A stretch of 60,233 nt of DNA from Myxococcales bacterium. Its GTDB lineage: Bacteria; Myxococcota_A; Polyangia; Fen-1088. Shown here one piece after another: positions 1-8,712 of this stretch (position 1 is its first letter; each line of letters begins with the position of its first letter). A program made the position numbers and the translations under genes. The DNA lies in NCBI GenBank assembly GCA_025350815.1, contig JANXXE010000012.1, forward strand, positions 1 through 60,233, read 5' to 3'. Under the pieces are notes generated by a model. That model searched no databases and had not been told where the DNA came from. It saw only the letters and a program-made list of their open reading frames with translations.

Positions 1-177
1 CTTGATCGTGAATTCGATGGTCTTGTCGTCGACCTGCTTCACGGTCAGCCGCTGGCGCACGCCGGGGCCGGTGTGCGTGAAGGTCAGCGGCCTGGGCGCC
101 GCGTCCTTGGCGTTGGCCGCGCCCGGGCCCAGCAGTAGCGCCGCAAGCGCTGCGTAGCGTGTCAGTGGACGGGGCAT
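1..177 (-). CDS. Exported protein of unknown function, 5' part only
   Basis: Fifty-nine codons run from an ATG at 177 off the left edge of the window. The first ~22 residues are a signal peptide: a short Arg-containing n-region, a Leu/Ala core and an ANA-type cleavage site before KDAAP. The visible mature part (ending RLTVKQVDDKTIEFTIK) is too short to assign a family. The start lies 2 bp beyond the stop of the aldehyde dehydrogenase, so the two are probably co-transcribed. The signal peptide is clear; the function is unknown. Confidence 0.7.
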   Translation of the reverse strand, partial: MPRPLTRYAALAALLLGPGAANAKDAAPRPLTFTHTGPGVRQRLTVKQVDDKTIEFTIK

Positions 178-179
178 GG

Positions 180-1631
180 CTAGTACTTCATGTAGACGGT
201 CTTGATCTCGGTGTAGAAATCGACCGCCAGCGAGCCCTGTTCACGCATGCCGATCGAAGATTGCTTCGAGCCGCCGAACGGCACCTGGTATTCGACGCCG
301 GCCGACGGCAGGTTCACCATCACCAGGCCAGCCTCGATGCGGTTGACGAATTCGAAGGCCGAGGTCAGTGACCTGGTGCAGATCGACGCGGACAGGCCGA
401 AGCGGATGCCGTTGGCGATTTGGACCGCGTGATCGAGATCTTTCGCCGGCAAGATGGCCGCCACCGGGCCGAAGATTTCCTCCTGGGCGATGCGCATGGT
501 GGGCGTCACGTTGCCAAGCACGGCCGGCGTAGAAAAGAATCCGTGGGCCAAGGCGCCGTCGCTGACGCGCGCCCCACCGTATAGCAGGCTGGCGCCTTCC
601 TTGCGGCCGATGTCGACGTAGTCGAGCACGGTCTTCAACTGACCTTCGTCGACGGACGGGCCAAGGTCGATGCCCGTCTCGAGACCGTTGCCGATCTTGA
701 ACTTGCGTGCGCGTTCGACCAGGGCCTGCGTGAATGCCTCGACGATCGGTTGCTCGACGATGACGCGCGAGGTGGCAGTGCATTTTTGGCCGGTCGAGAA
801 GAAGGCGGCGTTGGCGACGACCTCGACTGCTTCGGCGATGTCGGCGTCCTTCAGCACGATGGTCGGATTCTTGCCGCCCATTTCCAGTTGGACCCGGGCG
901 CGGCGCTTCGCGCATTCGATGGCGATGTTGCTGCCGGTGGTCTCGGACCCGGTGAAAGAAATCGCGCCCACCGCCGGGTTCACGACCAGTTCGTTGCCGA
1001 CCTTGGATCCGGGGCCGGTCACCAGATTGAGGGCGCCCTTGGTGACGCCGGCTTCGTCGAGGGCCTCGACCAGGCGCAGGGCGCACAGGGGGGCGAGATC
1101 CGACGGTTTGAGAACGACGCCGTTACCCGCGATCAGCGCCGGGGCCAGCTTCCACGCCGGGATGGCGATGGGAAAATTCCACGGCGTGATGAGGCCGACG
1201 ACGCCCACGGGTTTTTTCACCGTGTGGATGAAGACGCGGGGGCGTTCGGACGGGATCGCCTCGCCGCACAGACGCGCGCCTTCGCCGCCGATGTAGCGCA
1301 AAATGTTGATCGCGCGGCCGACCTCACCCTTTGATTCGGGCAGCGTCTTGCCTTCCTCGCGTGTCATCTCGCGCGCCACCGCTTCGGCCCGCGATTCCAA
1401 AATGTTGGCGGCCTTGAACAAGATCTCGCCGCGCTTGGGGGCGGGCACGGCGGCCCATTTGGGCTGTGCCTCGCGCGCGACGTCGATCGCCTTGCGCGTG
1501 TCCTCGACGCCCGAGCGGGCGAAGGTGCCGACGATGTCGCGGGTATCAGCCGGGTTGACGTTGGCGAAGGTCTCGCCCGACAGCGCGCCGACCCATTCTC
1601 CGCCGATAAAATTCTTGAATATGGTGGTCAA
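180..1631 (-). CDS. Aldehyde dehydrogenase (NAD(P)-dependent, ALDH superfamily)
   Basis: This 483-residue protein has the usual ALDH length and motifs. PWNFP (150-154) and FTGSETTG (226-233) are cofactor-binding motifs, the general-base Glu is in LEMGGKNP (E250), and the catalytic Cys is in GQKCTATSR (C284). The family oxidises an aldehyde to the acid with NAD(P)+ in the cytoplasm. The pattern is closest to ketoglutarate-semialdehyde and succinate-semialdehyde dehydrogenases, but the substrate cannot be fixed from sequence. It is followed 2 bp later by an exported protein gene on the same strand. Confidence 0.93.
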   Translation of the reverse strand: MTTIFKNFIGGEWVGALSGETFANVNPADTRDIVGTFARSGVEDTRKAIDVAREAQPKWAAVPAPKRGEILFKAANILESRAEAVAREMTREEGKTLPESKGEVGRAINILRYIGGEGARLCGEAIPSERPRVFIHTVKKPVGVVGLITPWNFPIAIPAWKLAPALIAGNGVVLKPSDLAPLCALRLVEALDEAGVTKGALNLVTGPGSKVGNELVVNPAVGAISFTGSETTGSNIAIECAKRRARVQLEMGGKNPTIVLKDADIAEAVEVVANAAFFSTGQKCTATSRVIVEQPIVEAFTQALVERARKFKIGNGLETGIDLGPSVDEGQLKTVLDYVDIGRKEGASLLYGGARVSDGALAHGFFSTPAVLGNVTPTMRIAQEEIFGPVAAILPAKDLDHAVQIANGIRFGLSASICTRSLTSAFEFVNRIEAGLVMVNLPSAGVEYQVPFGGSKQSSIGMREQGSLAVDFYTEIKTVYMKY

Positions 1632-1686
1632 AGCCGCCCCATCTCATGCTTGCGCCCGACGCGCGTCAAGGGAAAACCCTGCCCCG

Positions 1687-2835
1687 TCACGGCACCGCGC
1701 GCCAGCGTGCCACCTGCAATTCGGGCGCCCCGTCCGCAGCGCGCGAAAAACCGATGCCCAGAAGCACGTTGCCCGAGGTGTCGCGCAGCGAGAGCGGCGG
1801 CGCGGGGAAGGGCGCGCCCTTGTTCACGGCCTCCAGTGCGGCGGCGTCGTAGAACGAGTTTCCGGAGGTGTCCGTGACCGTCGTCTCGGCCAGGCTGCCA
1901 TCGGGTTTCACCACCGCGCGAACAAGGGCACCCGGGGCGCGGGCCGCACGAAGTGACGCTGCCCGGACGAAGGGCGGACGGAAATGCGGCAGCACACGCC
2001 GGCGGACACGTTCGGCGAACACCGGCCCCGTCAGATCCAGTTCGAAGGAAAAGGAAAGACCCGCGACACCGCCGCTGTCGACCAACTCGGGCGGTGGGTG
2101 CGGCATCGGTTGAATGCGCCGGAACACGGCCAGTGCCTCGTCGTCGAGCGCAGGCACCGCCGACGTGCTGCTGACCGTCGCGCCTAGCAGCGTCCCGTCG
2201 GCGCGGATCCGCAGCGCCAGTTCCGTGCGTCGGGTTTGTTCGTCGAGAAGGGGATTGCCAGGGGCCACGCGGCGGTACACGTCCGCGGGGCGCCAGGCCG
2301 CGCGGGCCAGGATCTGAAGCCGGGCAAGATAGGCTGACAGCAGTGACGCGCGTGCGGCAGCGGCCGCAGCGGCGACTGCGGGGGAGATGGCGGGGCCGGC
2401 CTCGGCAGCAGGCGCCGCCGGGGCATCATTGTCGCCGTCGTCGTTGCCGTTGTCGTGGATCTCAGACGGTGGCTGCTGGTCGACAAGGTTCAAAGCCGGG
2501 GGGGCGGTGGTCTTCGCGCCGGCGTGCGGGGATCGCGTGCGTGTCCAGGCCGGCCGTTCTGCACGGGCAGGATCTGGCGCGGGCGCGCCTTCGGCCGGTG
2601 GTGAAGTTGCGGGTGGCGCGTCCAGAAGTTGCCATTCCTGCGCGACATCCGGCTCGCGTCTTTCGGTCGGTGGCGTGGCCATCGGTGCCAGGCGTTGCAA
2701 AACGAAGGCAAGTCCCAGCGCAAGGGCCGCTGCATGGACCCCCGTCGCGGCCAGCAGGGCACGGGCAAGTCCTGCCCCCCGCCTGCGGGCCAGCGAAGAT
2801 GGGCGGCCTTTCATTGCGGCCCGATCATGCCCCAA
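1687..2835 (-). CDS. TonB-like periplasmic-spanning protein with two C-terminal domains
   Basis: The N-terminus is basic and followed by one membrane helix (about 24-46). A long Pro/Ala-rich, acidic linker (50-160) then leads to two tandem TonB/TolA-type C-terminal repeats (about 167-265 and 272-365). Each repeat has the 'basic helix, strand-PDG/ADG-strand, helix, PFPxPP/PMPHPP' layout. Such proteins couple inner-membrane energy or signals to the outer membrane; no exbB/exbD gene lies next to it. A second Met at residue 8 (2814) could be the true start. The duplicated C-terminal domain is unusual, since classical TonB has one. Confidence 0.75.
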   Translation of the reverse strand: MGHDRAAMKGRPSSLARRRGAGLARALLAATGVHAAALALGLAFVLQRLAPMATPPTERREPDVAQEWQLLDAPPATSPPAEGAPAPDPARAERPAWTRTRSPHAGAKTTAPPALNLVDQQPPSEIHDNGNDDGDNDAPAAPAAEAGPAISPAVAAAAAAARASLLSAYLARLQILARAAWRPADVYRRVAPGNPLLDEQTRRTELALRIRADGTLLGATVSSTSAVPALDDEALAVFRRIQPMPHPPPELVDSGGVAGLSFSFELDLTGPVFAERVRRRVLPHFRPPFVRAASLRAARAPGALVRAVVKPDGSLAETTVTDTSGNSFYDAAALEAVNKGAPFPAPPLSLRDTSGNVLLGIGFSRAADGAPELQVARWRAVP

Positions 2836-2872
2836 ACCCTGACTTCACGGCAGGGTGGTGTAGCCTGCGTCG

Positions 2873-2980
2873 ATGATCGCCTTGCTGGTGGGTGGCGTGT
2901 TCGCCGTGGTCGCCTCCTGCATTCTTGCCTTCGTTTTCATCCGTCTGGCGCGACAGGAAAGCGGAAAGCACAAACGCTGA
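2873..2980 (+). CDS. Possible small single-pass membrane protein (35 aa)
   Basis: A 35-codon frame starts at ATG 2873 and ends with TGA at 2978-2980. It encodes a hydrophobic helix (IALLVGGVFAVVASCILAFVF) followed by a basic tail (RLARQESGKHKR), which fits an N-out/C-in single-span peptide under the positive-inside rule. It lies between two minus-strand genes and has no obvious strong ribosome binding site. No family is recognised; the case rests on the composition of the frame. Confidence 0.4.
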   Translation: MIALLVGGVFAVVASCILAFVFIRLARQESGKHKR

Positions 2981-2990
2981 ACGCGGGTGG

Positions 2991-3176
2991 TCACACCAGT
3001 CCGGCGAGGAACCGTTCGTAGTCCATGACCCGCACGTTCATCTTGGCGTAGGACCGGTCGTGGAAGGGTCGTCGAATCAACTGAAACGCGCGGATCCCGC
3101 CCAACTGGGTCTGGAAATGCAGCAGCGCCGGGGAGGGATCGAGTACTGGCAAATGGGCGCGACCAGTTTTCACCAT
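2991..3176 (-). CDS. Short unassigned protein or gene remnant (61 aa)
   Basis: This 61-codon frame has a protein-like C-terminal half (GGIRAFQLIRRPFHDRSYAK, then MNVRVMDYERFLAGLV) but no recognisable family and no good ribosome binding site. A second minus-strand frame over the same DNA contains SSFDYGENW just upstream, so this could be the tail of a frameshifted gene. From 3177 to 3309 nothing else convincing is seen. Confidence 0.25.
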   Translation of the reverse strand: MVKTGRAHLPVLDPSPALLHFQTQLGGIRAFQLIRRPFHDRSYAKMNVRVMDYERFLAGLV

Positions 3177-3309
3177 AGTCGAAACTGGACACCCGTGAGT
3201 CAGGGTCGCGCGGCCTCACCGTGGTCACGGTTTCGAAACCTTGATGTCCGAGGCGACGGCGGCAGCCGCTGCGGCCGCCGCGCAGAAATCCCGCTGATCG
3301 CGCTTGCCC

Positions 3310-4287
3310 CTACGGGGTCGCGAAGCAGTAAAACGAACCGCGGCCGCCGCCGCTGGTGACGGTGCCCGAGATGCGGTTGACCAATTTGCCCCCGGCGTCG
3401 AGTTCCGACCCGCACCCGACCGTGTGGACAAAGTTCCATGACGGGTCCAGGCCATCGCCCTCGCGGTTCGAGTGACCGACGCTGGCAATGCCGGAACTGC
3501 TGGTCCAGTTCGAACAGTGGTGGTCGATGTCGACGGTGCCGTCGCCCCGGGACCCGGTCAGCATGTCGTGCAGGTTGGGCTGATGCTTGCCGCCCTTTTC
3601 ATCGAGGATGATCTCGAAGGCGGGGTAGCCCATCGGCCAGGTCGCGCTGAGTTTGTCGCCCGGGCCCTGATCGGCGTGAAGCACTTCGAGACTGCTCGCC
3701 ACAATGACGCCCTTGGCGTTGCGCCACGGGCCGGGACCAATTCGAGTATTCGCGTTCACCGTCGACGTGCTGAGGTAGGCGTGCCAAGTTTTCGCACCCA
3801 GCGCCGGCGATACGGCGGCCGCCAGCGTCTTGCAGTGCATGTCCGCGCCCTCAAGACCACCGAGATTGCCGCCCTTGCCCATGCCCCGGCTCGTGACGAA
3901 GAAGCTCATGGTGGTTGAAATTTCTACGGGACCGCCATCGCCCTTGGCCGGATCAACGGCAGGCGCCTGGTCGCGCGGTCCGTCGGCGGGGCCAACCGGG
4001 GGCCCAGCGTCGACGCCTGCGCTGCCAGCCGCGCCGCCTGTGTTCGTCGAACGATCCGCGCTGGGGCCTGCGTCTTTGCCCGCAGCGCCGCCGGCCGCCG
4101 CCGCCGCATCGGTGGTGGCCCCGTTGCCCGGCGTCGTGCCAGCGGTGCCGCCTGTTCCGCCCGCGCCGCCAGCCCCGATGTCATTGTCGCCCGCCTTTGG
4201 CTGTCCGGTGGCGCTGGTGCATGCGATTGCTAGAACGCAGGCCAGATATGAAAGCCAACTCGCAGGACCGCAGCTTGTTAGTTTCAT
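3310..4287 (-). CDS. Lipoprotein with Gly-rich linker and endostatin/lectin-like domain
   Basis: The start is set at the ATG at 4287 because it gives a lipoprotein signal ending in LAIAC; an in-frame start at 4362 would add 25 residues with no signal character. A low-complexity Gly/Ala/Thr/Asp linker (about 30-125) follows. The C-terminal ~195 residues (SFFVTSRGMGKGGNLGG onward, with DMHCKTLA, GPWRNAKG, NLHDMLTGS, HHCSNWTS and FYCFATP) match the Cys- and Trp-containing endostatin/DUF1554-like fold common in secreted proteins of Myxococcota and Planctomycetota. A surface location and ligand binding are likely; the ligand is unknown. The AT-rich stretch 4288-4440 probably holds its promoter. 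Confidence 0.75.
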   Translation of the reverse strand: MKLTSCGPASWLSYLACVLAIACTSATGQPKAGDNDIGAGGAGGTGGTAGTTPGNGATTDAAAAAGGAAGKDAGPSADRSTNTGGAAGSAGVDAGPPVGPADGPRDQAPAVDPAKGDGGPVEISTTMSFFVTSRGMGKGGNLGGLEGADMHCKTLAAAVSPALGAKTWHAYLSTSTVNANTRIGPGPWRNAKGVIVASSLEVLHADQGPGDKLSATWPMGYPAFEIILDEKGGKHQPNLHDMLTGSRGDGTVDIDHHCSNWTSSSGIASVGHSNREGDGLDPSWNFVHTVGCGSELDAGGKLVNRISGTVTSGGGRGSFYCFATP

Positions 4288-4440
4288 CCGGTCGACGCTA
4301 CACCACGGGTGAAGCAAATTTCCGATCAATTTGGATTGCGATTGCGAATAACAAAAGACCAATCACAATCACCGTGCAAAATGAAACCTTATTCAATTGC
4401 CCGGACATACCCGGGTTTGTCGGCACCAAGCGGTCCTGCT

Positions 4441-5526
4441 TTACTTCGTCCAGCGGAACCAGCCCTTGTCCATCATGATCGCCACCCCCCGATCCGCCCA
4501 CAGCTTGTGCCCCGCCAAATTGAAGTGGTGGTCATCTTGTTGACCGGTCTTGTCGGCGGGCACAAGAGCCAAATTGGCGATTTGCGTAGGCAACATCGCC
4601 AGCATCGGCTGCATCGCCTTCGAAAAAGCGCTGCCCACGGCGATAACCGGGTCCGTCGCCTCGACCTCATAGCCGCACTCGAGAATCGGCAGATTGGGTT
4701 CTTGCAGATCGGCGCGCAGGTCGGAAATGATCTTGGCGAATCGAGTTGAGAATCCGGCCCAGTCACCTTGCGCCAGATGCCGATCCGTGACCCCCAGCAT
4801 GACGAAGGCGCCTCCAAAGGTAACCTTCCCGATCAGGGGCTTGGCCTTGACGAGCAAGGCGCTGTACAGCGGCCCCCCCTTTTGCCAGTCAACGGTGGTC
4901 AAGGCCCCCGCCGCCTTCGAGACAGAAATGAAATGGTAATCGGGACCCGCAATGGCCGCTGAAGCCTTCAGCCACGCCATCCCGGGACCGCCCGCATGAT
5001 CTGTGCTGGCAGGTTCGGTTGCGGTCCGCTCCTTGGCAGGGCTGAACTGACTTCCGCTGTAGCTCCACAGACGTTCCTGCGGGGTAAAAAAGTATTTGTC
5101 CAAATCGGCGGGGCCGGTGCCGTGTCCGACCATGTTCGAATGGCCGAAATGCAGAAAGACGATCGCCTTTTCTTTGGGAACCTTCGTGCCGTTGATGTCT
5201 ATGAACACGCCCGAGGCACCCGCGGCGCCCCCTGCACCTGCGGCGCCCCCTGTACCCGCGGCGCCCCCTGCACCCGCGGCGCCAGACGTGCCTGCCGTCC
5301 CGCCGCCGGCCGCGCCACCCTTTCCCGCACCGCCTCCGGCGGATCCGCCTGCACCTCCGCTGGCTCCTCCGCTGGCTCCTCCGCTGCCCCCCGATGACTC
5401 ATCGCCCTTTGGCGCCGGGGCGGTGTTGTCCTTGACCCCGCCGCAGGCGGCGTAATGCAGCATCGTCGCAGCAACCATTGGCCCCCAAAGGCCGAATCGC
5501 CCCATTTTGCGCGTGAAGAATGCCAT
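4441..5526 (-). CDS. Lipoprotein carbohydrate esterase, SASA/SGNH family (paralogue 1)
   Basis: The signal peptide ends at HYAAC (Cys28), a slightly off-consensus lipobox. A GASGGAGG-type linker (43-106) precedes an SGNH hydrolase domain of the sialate-O-acetylesterase type. GHSNMVG carries the nucleophile Ser130, GVTDRHLAQGDW lies mid-domain, and DDHHFNLAGH near the C-terminus carries the Asp/His pair (331-340). It is predicted to remove acyl groups from extracellular glycans. It is a clear paralogue of the gene at 8713-9849, with which it shares most catalytic-domain motifs. In-frame 18-bp repeats encode part of the linker. Confidence 0.85.
   Translation of the reverse strand: MAFFTRKMGRFGLWGPMVAATMLHYAACGGVKDNTAPAPKGDESSGGSGGASGGASGGAGGSAGGGAGKGGAAGGGTAGTSGAAGAGGAAGTGGAAGAGGAAGASGVFIDINGTKVPKEKAIVFLHFGHSNMVGHGTGPADLDKYFFTPQERLWSYSGSQFSPAKERTATEPASTDHAGGPGMAWLKASAAIAGPDYHFISVSKAAGALTTVDWQKGGPLYSALLVKAKPLIGKVTFGGAFVMLGVTDRHLAQGDWAGFSTRFAKIISDLRADLQEPNLPILECGYEVEATDPVIAVGSAFSKAMQPMLAMLPTQIANLALVPADKTGQQDDHHFNLAGHKLWADRGVAIMMDKGWFRWTK
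5222..5283. repeat. 18-bp tandem repeat coding a Gly/Ala linker
   Basis: Just over three copies of an 18-bp unit, GCGGCGCCCCCTGCACCC, start at 5222, 5240, 5258 and 5276 with one or two changes each. They encode GAGGAA/GTGGAA in the linker of the esterase lipoprotein. A related, shorter CCCCCTGCACCCGCG pattern is present in the paralogue near 9555-9595. Slippage in such repeats could change linker length in frame. Confidence 0.8.
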
Positions 5527-5613
5527 TCACATGGTGTTGGAAGTGCAGACAGATACCGGGACAAAAAAGGCACCCGGGCGCCGGGGGAATGGGCGTTCCC
5601 GTCGGGCTGCCAG

Positions 5614-7470
5614 CTACTTGAGCAGGCCGTACACGCGCAGGAATGCAGGCGAGGTCGCGTTGACGTTGGCAAAACTGTTCACATAGACCTTGCCGTTGGC
5701 CACGGTCGGTGGGCTGAATTTTGCCAGGTTGCCCAGGTTGTCACGCGTCGAATTGACGGTGCTGTCCCACAGCTTCTTCGAGGGATCCATTGCGTCCAAC
5801 GCGATCAAACCGCCCCGGGCGATGTTGTGCCAGGAGTCGCCGTTTGTCGTCACGGCCGCCCACACGATGCCGGTGCCGGGCATATCGCCATTGGACGAAA
5901 CGACAACGGTTCCGCCCGGGTGCGAAGGCTTTCTGTCCTCGAAAGCGCCGACAGGCGCAGCGCTGAGCTTGCTGTTCGCGTATGAGTAGACGCGCAGGCC
6001 AGTGTTGTCCGGCCAGACGTAGATCCGGTTGTTCCAGAAGGTCAAATTGTGCATTTCGGCCTGCGCGCCCTTCGGGACGGCGACGCGCTGGGTGATGGTA
6101 TCGCCGCCTGCGTTGAAATGGGTCATGTTCATCTGGTCAATCAGATAAATGACGCATTCCTTGCCGCCCGCCACCAGTTGATTTGAATTCGGTATCAGAA
6201 CGACGCCGGCGGTCAGGTCGGCGTCATTGCTGTTCAGGGCTCCCGCATTCGACGGGGTAAACCAGTCGCCCAGCTTCGTATCCAGGCCCAGCCGAACCAC
6301 GCTCATCCCGGTGGCCTTGCCATCGGCCGTGAAATCGCCGTTGCCCGTCGTGAAAAAGATGCCCTTGTCGTTCCCAGCCAGGCCCACGCCAGATTGCCAG
6401 ATCGCGCCGCGGGTGCCATTCGGACTGGTGTTGTATGTGCCTTTGAGTTGCAGGGTCCCCGGATCGTAGCTGAGCACCCACCCGTGATAGGGGTTGTCGT
6501 CGCAGTGGCTGCCGATGCCGATGTACAGGACCCCGTTGTTGAGCAGGAGGCCCGGGCGCACCATGTGTTTCCAGCCGTCGAGCTTGATCATCCCGCCAAC
6601 GGAACCGGCGCCTGAACCAGGTACCGAGGCATCGATGGCCACCGGGCTGCCCGCGGTGTCTGCGCCCGTCAGAATATCGATGGCGTGCAGTTTGTTGACG
6701 TAGGTACCGCCAATCTTGCCGGACTTCGACACCAAGTACATCTTGCCCGACGCCAGATCGATGACCGGCGTCGACGTGATTCCGACGAACGGATACATGT
6801 CCTGGCAGATGGTGTAGCCGTTCATCTTGATGACGGTGTCGACCTTGATTTCGGCGGGCGGCGCCAGTTGGCGCGTCCACAGTGGCATCATCGCGGCTGG
6901 GTCGTCGGCGTCAAATGCGTAGACGTTGTTGGTGGACGTGACGACGAAGACCACGTTGTGCGTGGCGCCCTTGATCATCAGGCCCGGGACATACAACGGT
7001 TGTCCGTACGGATTGCCGTCGTAGGGTCGCGTGAACAGCAGGCCAAATCCGTCGGCGGCACCCACGTTGGCCACCGTTAGCTTCTTTTCGCTGGTATTGG
7101 AACCCGTTCGCGCGTTGTCGTAGCGATTGGTAAGTACGGCAAAGTCGCCAGCGGGTTGTGGGGGCATGATCGTTCCCCCGTCCGTTGTCCCGCTTGCAGG
7201 CTTGTCGACGCCGCCGTCACCGACCACAGTGCCCCCCGTGCCGGCGCTGCCTGCCGCGCCACCTGCGCCGCTGCCGGCTTGTCCGGCGCCCGCCGTCCCG
7301 CCGCCGCCCGCCCCCGCCTTGCCCCCGATGCCGGCCGCTCCCATGGCACTGCCGTCTGCATTGTCATCGGGTGGTGTCGTTTCGCCTGCCCTTTGCCCAG
7401 AGGGTCCGCACCCCGCGCAAAGCGCGATGGCAAAGAGCGAGCGAAAAGCGACCTTGCTGCTGTTATTCAT
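5614..7470 (-). CDS. Lipoprotein with PQQ-like beta-propeller
   Basis: This 618-residue protein has a lipobox LCAGC (Cys21) followed by a Gly/Ala-rich linker to about residue 85. The remainder is a repetitive beta-propeller with blades such as VVFVVTSTNNVYAFDADDP, GKMYLVSKSGKIG, NKLHAIDILTG, GVLYIGIG and GLIALDAMDPSKKLWD, which resemble PQQ-like/WD40-like repeats. No quinoprotein Trp-docking signature is visible, so a structural or binding role is as likely as a dehydrogenase. It is probably attached to the outer membrane. It is transcribed away from the concanavalin-fold lipoprotein at 7690. Confidence 0.75.
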   Translation of the reverse strand: MNNSSKVAFRSLFAIALCAGCGPSGQRAGETTPPDDNADGSAMGAAGIGGKAGAGGGGTAGAGQAGSGAGGAAGSAGTGGTVVGDGGVDKPASGTTDGGTIMPPQPAGDFAVLTNRYDNARTGSNTSEKKLTVANVGAADGFGLLFTRPYDGNPYGQPLYVPGLMIKGATHNVVFVVTSTNNVYAFDADDPAAMMPLWTRQLAPPAEIKVDTVIKMNGYTICQDMYPFVGITSTPVIDLASGKMYLVSKSGKIGGTYVNKLHAIDILTGADTAGSPVAIDASVPGSGAGSVGGMIKLDGWKHMVRPGLLLNNGVLYIGIGSHCDDNPYHGWVLSYDPGTLQLKGTYNTSPNGTRGAIWQSGVGLAGNDKGIFFTTGNGDFTADGKATGMSVVRLGLDTKLGDWFTPSNAGALNSNDADLTAGVVLIPNSNQLVAGGKECVIYLIDQMNMTHFNAGGDTITQRVAVPKGAQAEMHNLTFWNNRIYVWPDNTGLRVYSYANSKLSAAPVGAFEDRKPSHPGGTVVVSSNGDMPGTGIVWAAVTTNGDSWHNIARGGLIALDAMDPSKKLWDSTVNSTRDNLGNLAKFSPPTVANGKVYVNSFANVNATSPAFLRVYGLLK

Positions 7471-7689
7471 GCGCGGTGTTCTCCACCGGGGGATATGTCC
7501 GCGATGGAGTGGCAGGTTTCACTATTTTTTCTGACACCGACCGACTCGTCGCACTACAGAACTCGACAATGTGTCCCAAAGACGGAATCAGGTTTCAGTC
7601 AGGTTTCGGTAATTGCCGTCTTATTGTTCAATGTGTAATAGCTTTATCCGAGCGTTGACGTTGTCAGTGCCGCAGCTCAAAGTACGCAT
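7471..7689. promoter_or_regulatory. Divergent promoter region with CAGGTTTC direct repeats
   Basis: This 219-bp gap separates two divergent lipoprotein genes and must contain both promoters. CAGGTTTCA occurs at 7513-7521 and 7589-7597, and CAGGTTTCG at 7600-7608. The last two form an 11-bp direct repeat, one helical turn apart, as expected for a regulator binding one face of the DNA. The flanking sequence (7611-7650) is AT-richer than its surroundings. The regulator is unknown. Confidence 0.35.
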
Positions 7690-8703
7690 ATGCGAACGTC
7701 TGGGGTTCGAATTGTTTCGGTGGCGATAGTTTCCTTTGTCACAGCCGTCGTCGGATGCGGCTCGGGTCAACGCAAGGCCGAACCCGTCATCGATCCCCCT
7801 GATCCGACGTTCGATGTGGATGCCATGCCGGCATCGATGTCGAAGGCCCCTTCCGATGCGATGGCGGCTGTGATCCGCGATGCGTCCGCCGCCCCTTCGG
7901 GAGATGGGCCGGCGGCGATGTCGCCCTTGCCGCCGGTTGACGCCTTGGCCGGCGCCGATGACGGCGGCCCGGCGACGCCCATTCCCATCACAGTTACCTG
8001 CAAGGAGGCCAGGCTGTGTGACAATTTCGAAAGCTACCCCGTTGGGATGCCTCCCGGCGCGCCTTGGATCTTGTCGCCCCTCAGTGGCGGTGCCACGCTT
8101 GTGGTGGACGGCACGAAGGCTTTTAGCGGGACCAAGGCGATCTTGGTGAAGACGCCCGGCGGCGTCGCGGGGGCGCGGATGCGTGTGGGCGCCCCGGTGT
8201 TGCCGTTGCCCGATAACGATATGTACGGGCGAATGATGGTGTGGCTGACCGACAGCCCAGTCGGCGCGGTTCACTGGAATAACATCATTGCCAGCGGCGC
8301 GCTTCCGGGCGGTACGTCGTCAATCTACGCGTACGGCGCCATGTACAGGAACTTCATGGCCAACTACCAGCCGAACGACTGCGCCGCCACGTCTAAAACG
8401 CCGTTTCCGACGGGCCACTGGTCATGTTTGCAGTGGCAATTCGATGGTTCGAAAGATCCCGCCACGGGCATGCTCCGGAACACCTCGCGGCTGTGGATGG
8501 ATGGCGTCAGCGTGGGTGACCAGACGGTGGTCAAGTTTGCAGCGGCCTGCGTGGGGGCTCGCACCGAATGGATCGCGCCCATCTTTACGACGCTTTCAGT
8601 CGGCTGGACGAACTACCAGACGTCGATTCCGATCTCGATGTGGATAGACGACGTCGCCATCGGCGACAAGATGATCCCCTGTCCCGCGGCCAAGGCCCCG
8701 TAA
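7690..8703 (+). CDS. Lipoprotein with concanavalin-like (polysaccharide-binding/lyase-like) domain
   Basis: This 337-residue protein has a lipobox VVGC (Cys23), then an Asp/Ala/Pro-rich linker to about residue 100. A beta-sandwich domain starts at CKEARLCDNFESYPVG, a typical opening of concanavalin A-like lectin/glucanase and polysaccharide-lyase-like domains. Later strands include DMYGRMMVWL, HWSCLQWQF and PISMWIDDVAIGD. No catalytic residues can be named, so binding or cleavage of a glycan is an inference from the fold. It converges with the esterase gene at 8713 with 9 bp between the stops. Confidence 0.7.
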   Translation: MRTSGVRIVSVAIVSFVTAVVGCGSGQRKAEPVIDPPDPTFDVDAMPASMSKAPSDAMAAVIRDASAAPSGDGPAAMSPLPPVDALAGADDGGPATPIPITVTCKEARLCDNFESYPVGMPPGAPWILSPLSGGATLVVDGTKAFSGTKAILVKTPGGVAGARMRVGAPVLPLPDNDMYGRMMVWLTDSPVGAVHWNNIIASGALPGGTSSIYAYGAMYRNFMANYQPNDCAATSKTPFPTGHWSCLQWQFDGSKDPATGMLRNTSRLWMDGVSVGDQTVVKFAAACVGARTEWIAPIFTTLSVGWTNYQTSIPISMWIDDVAIGDKMIPCPAAKAP

Positions 8704-8712
8704 GGGCGCCGT

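Noticed and set aside
2845-3228. 127-codon minus-strand frame
   Set aside because: Arg/Pro/Thr-rich without motifs, and it overlaps better candidates at 2873-2980 and 2991-3176.
4298-4408. Hydrophobic minus-strand frame that could be a small membrane protein
   Set aside because: It lies in an AT-rich promoter stretch, has no ribosome binding site, and its hydrophobicity follows from the AT-rich codons.
5614-7470. PQQ-dependent alcohol dehydrogenase
   Set aside because: The propeller repeats are present but no quinoprotein cofactor or calcium-site signature and no heme domain are visible.
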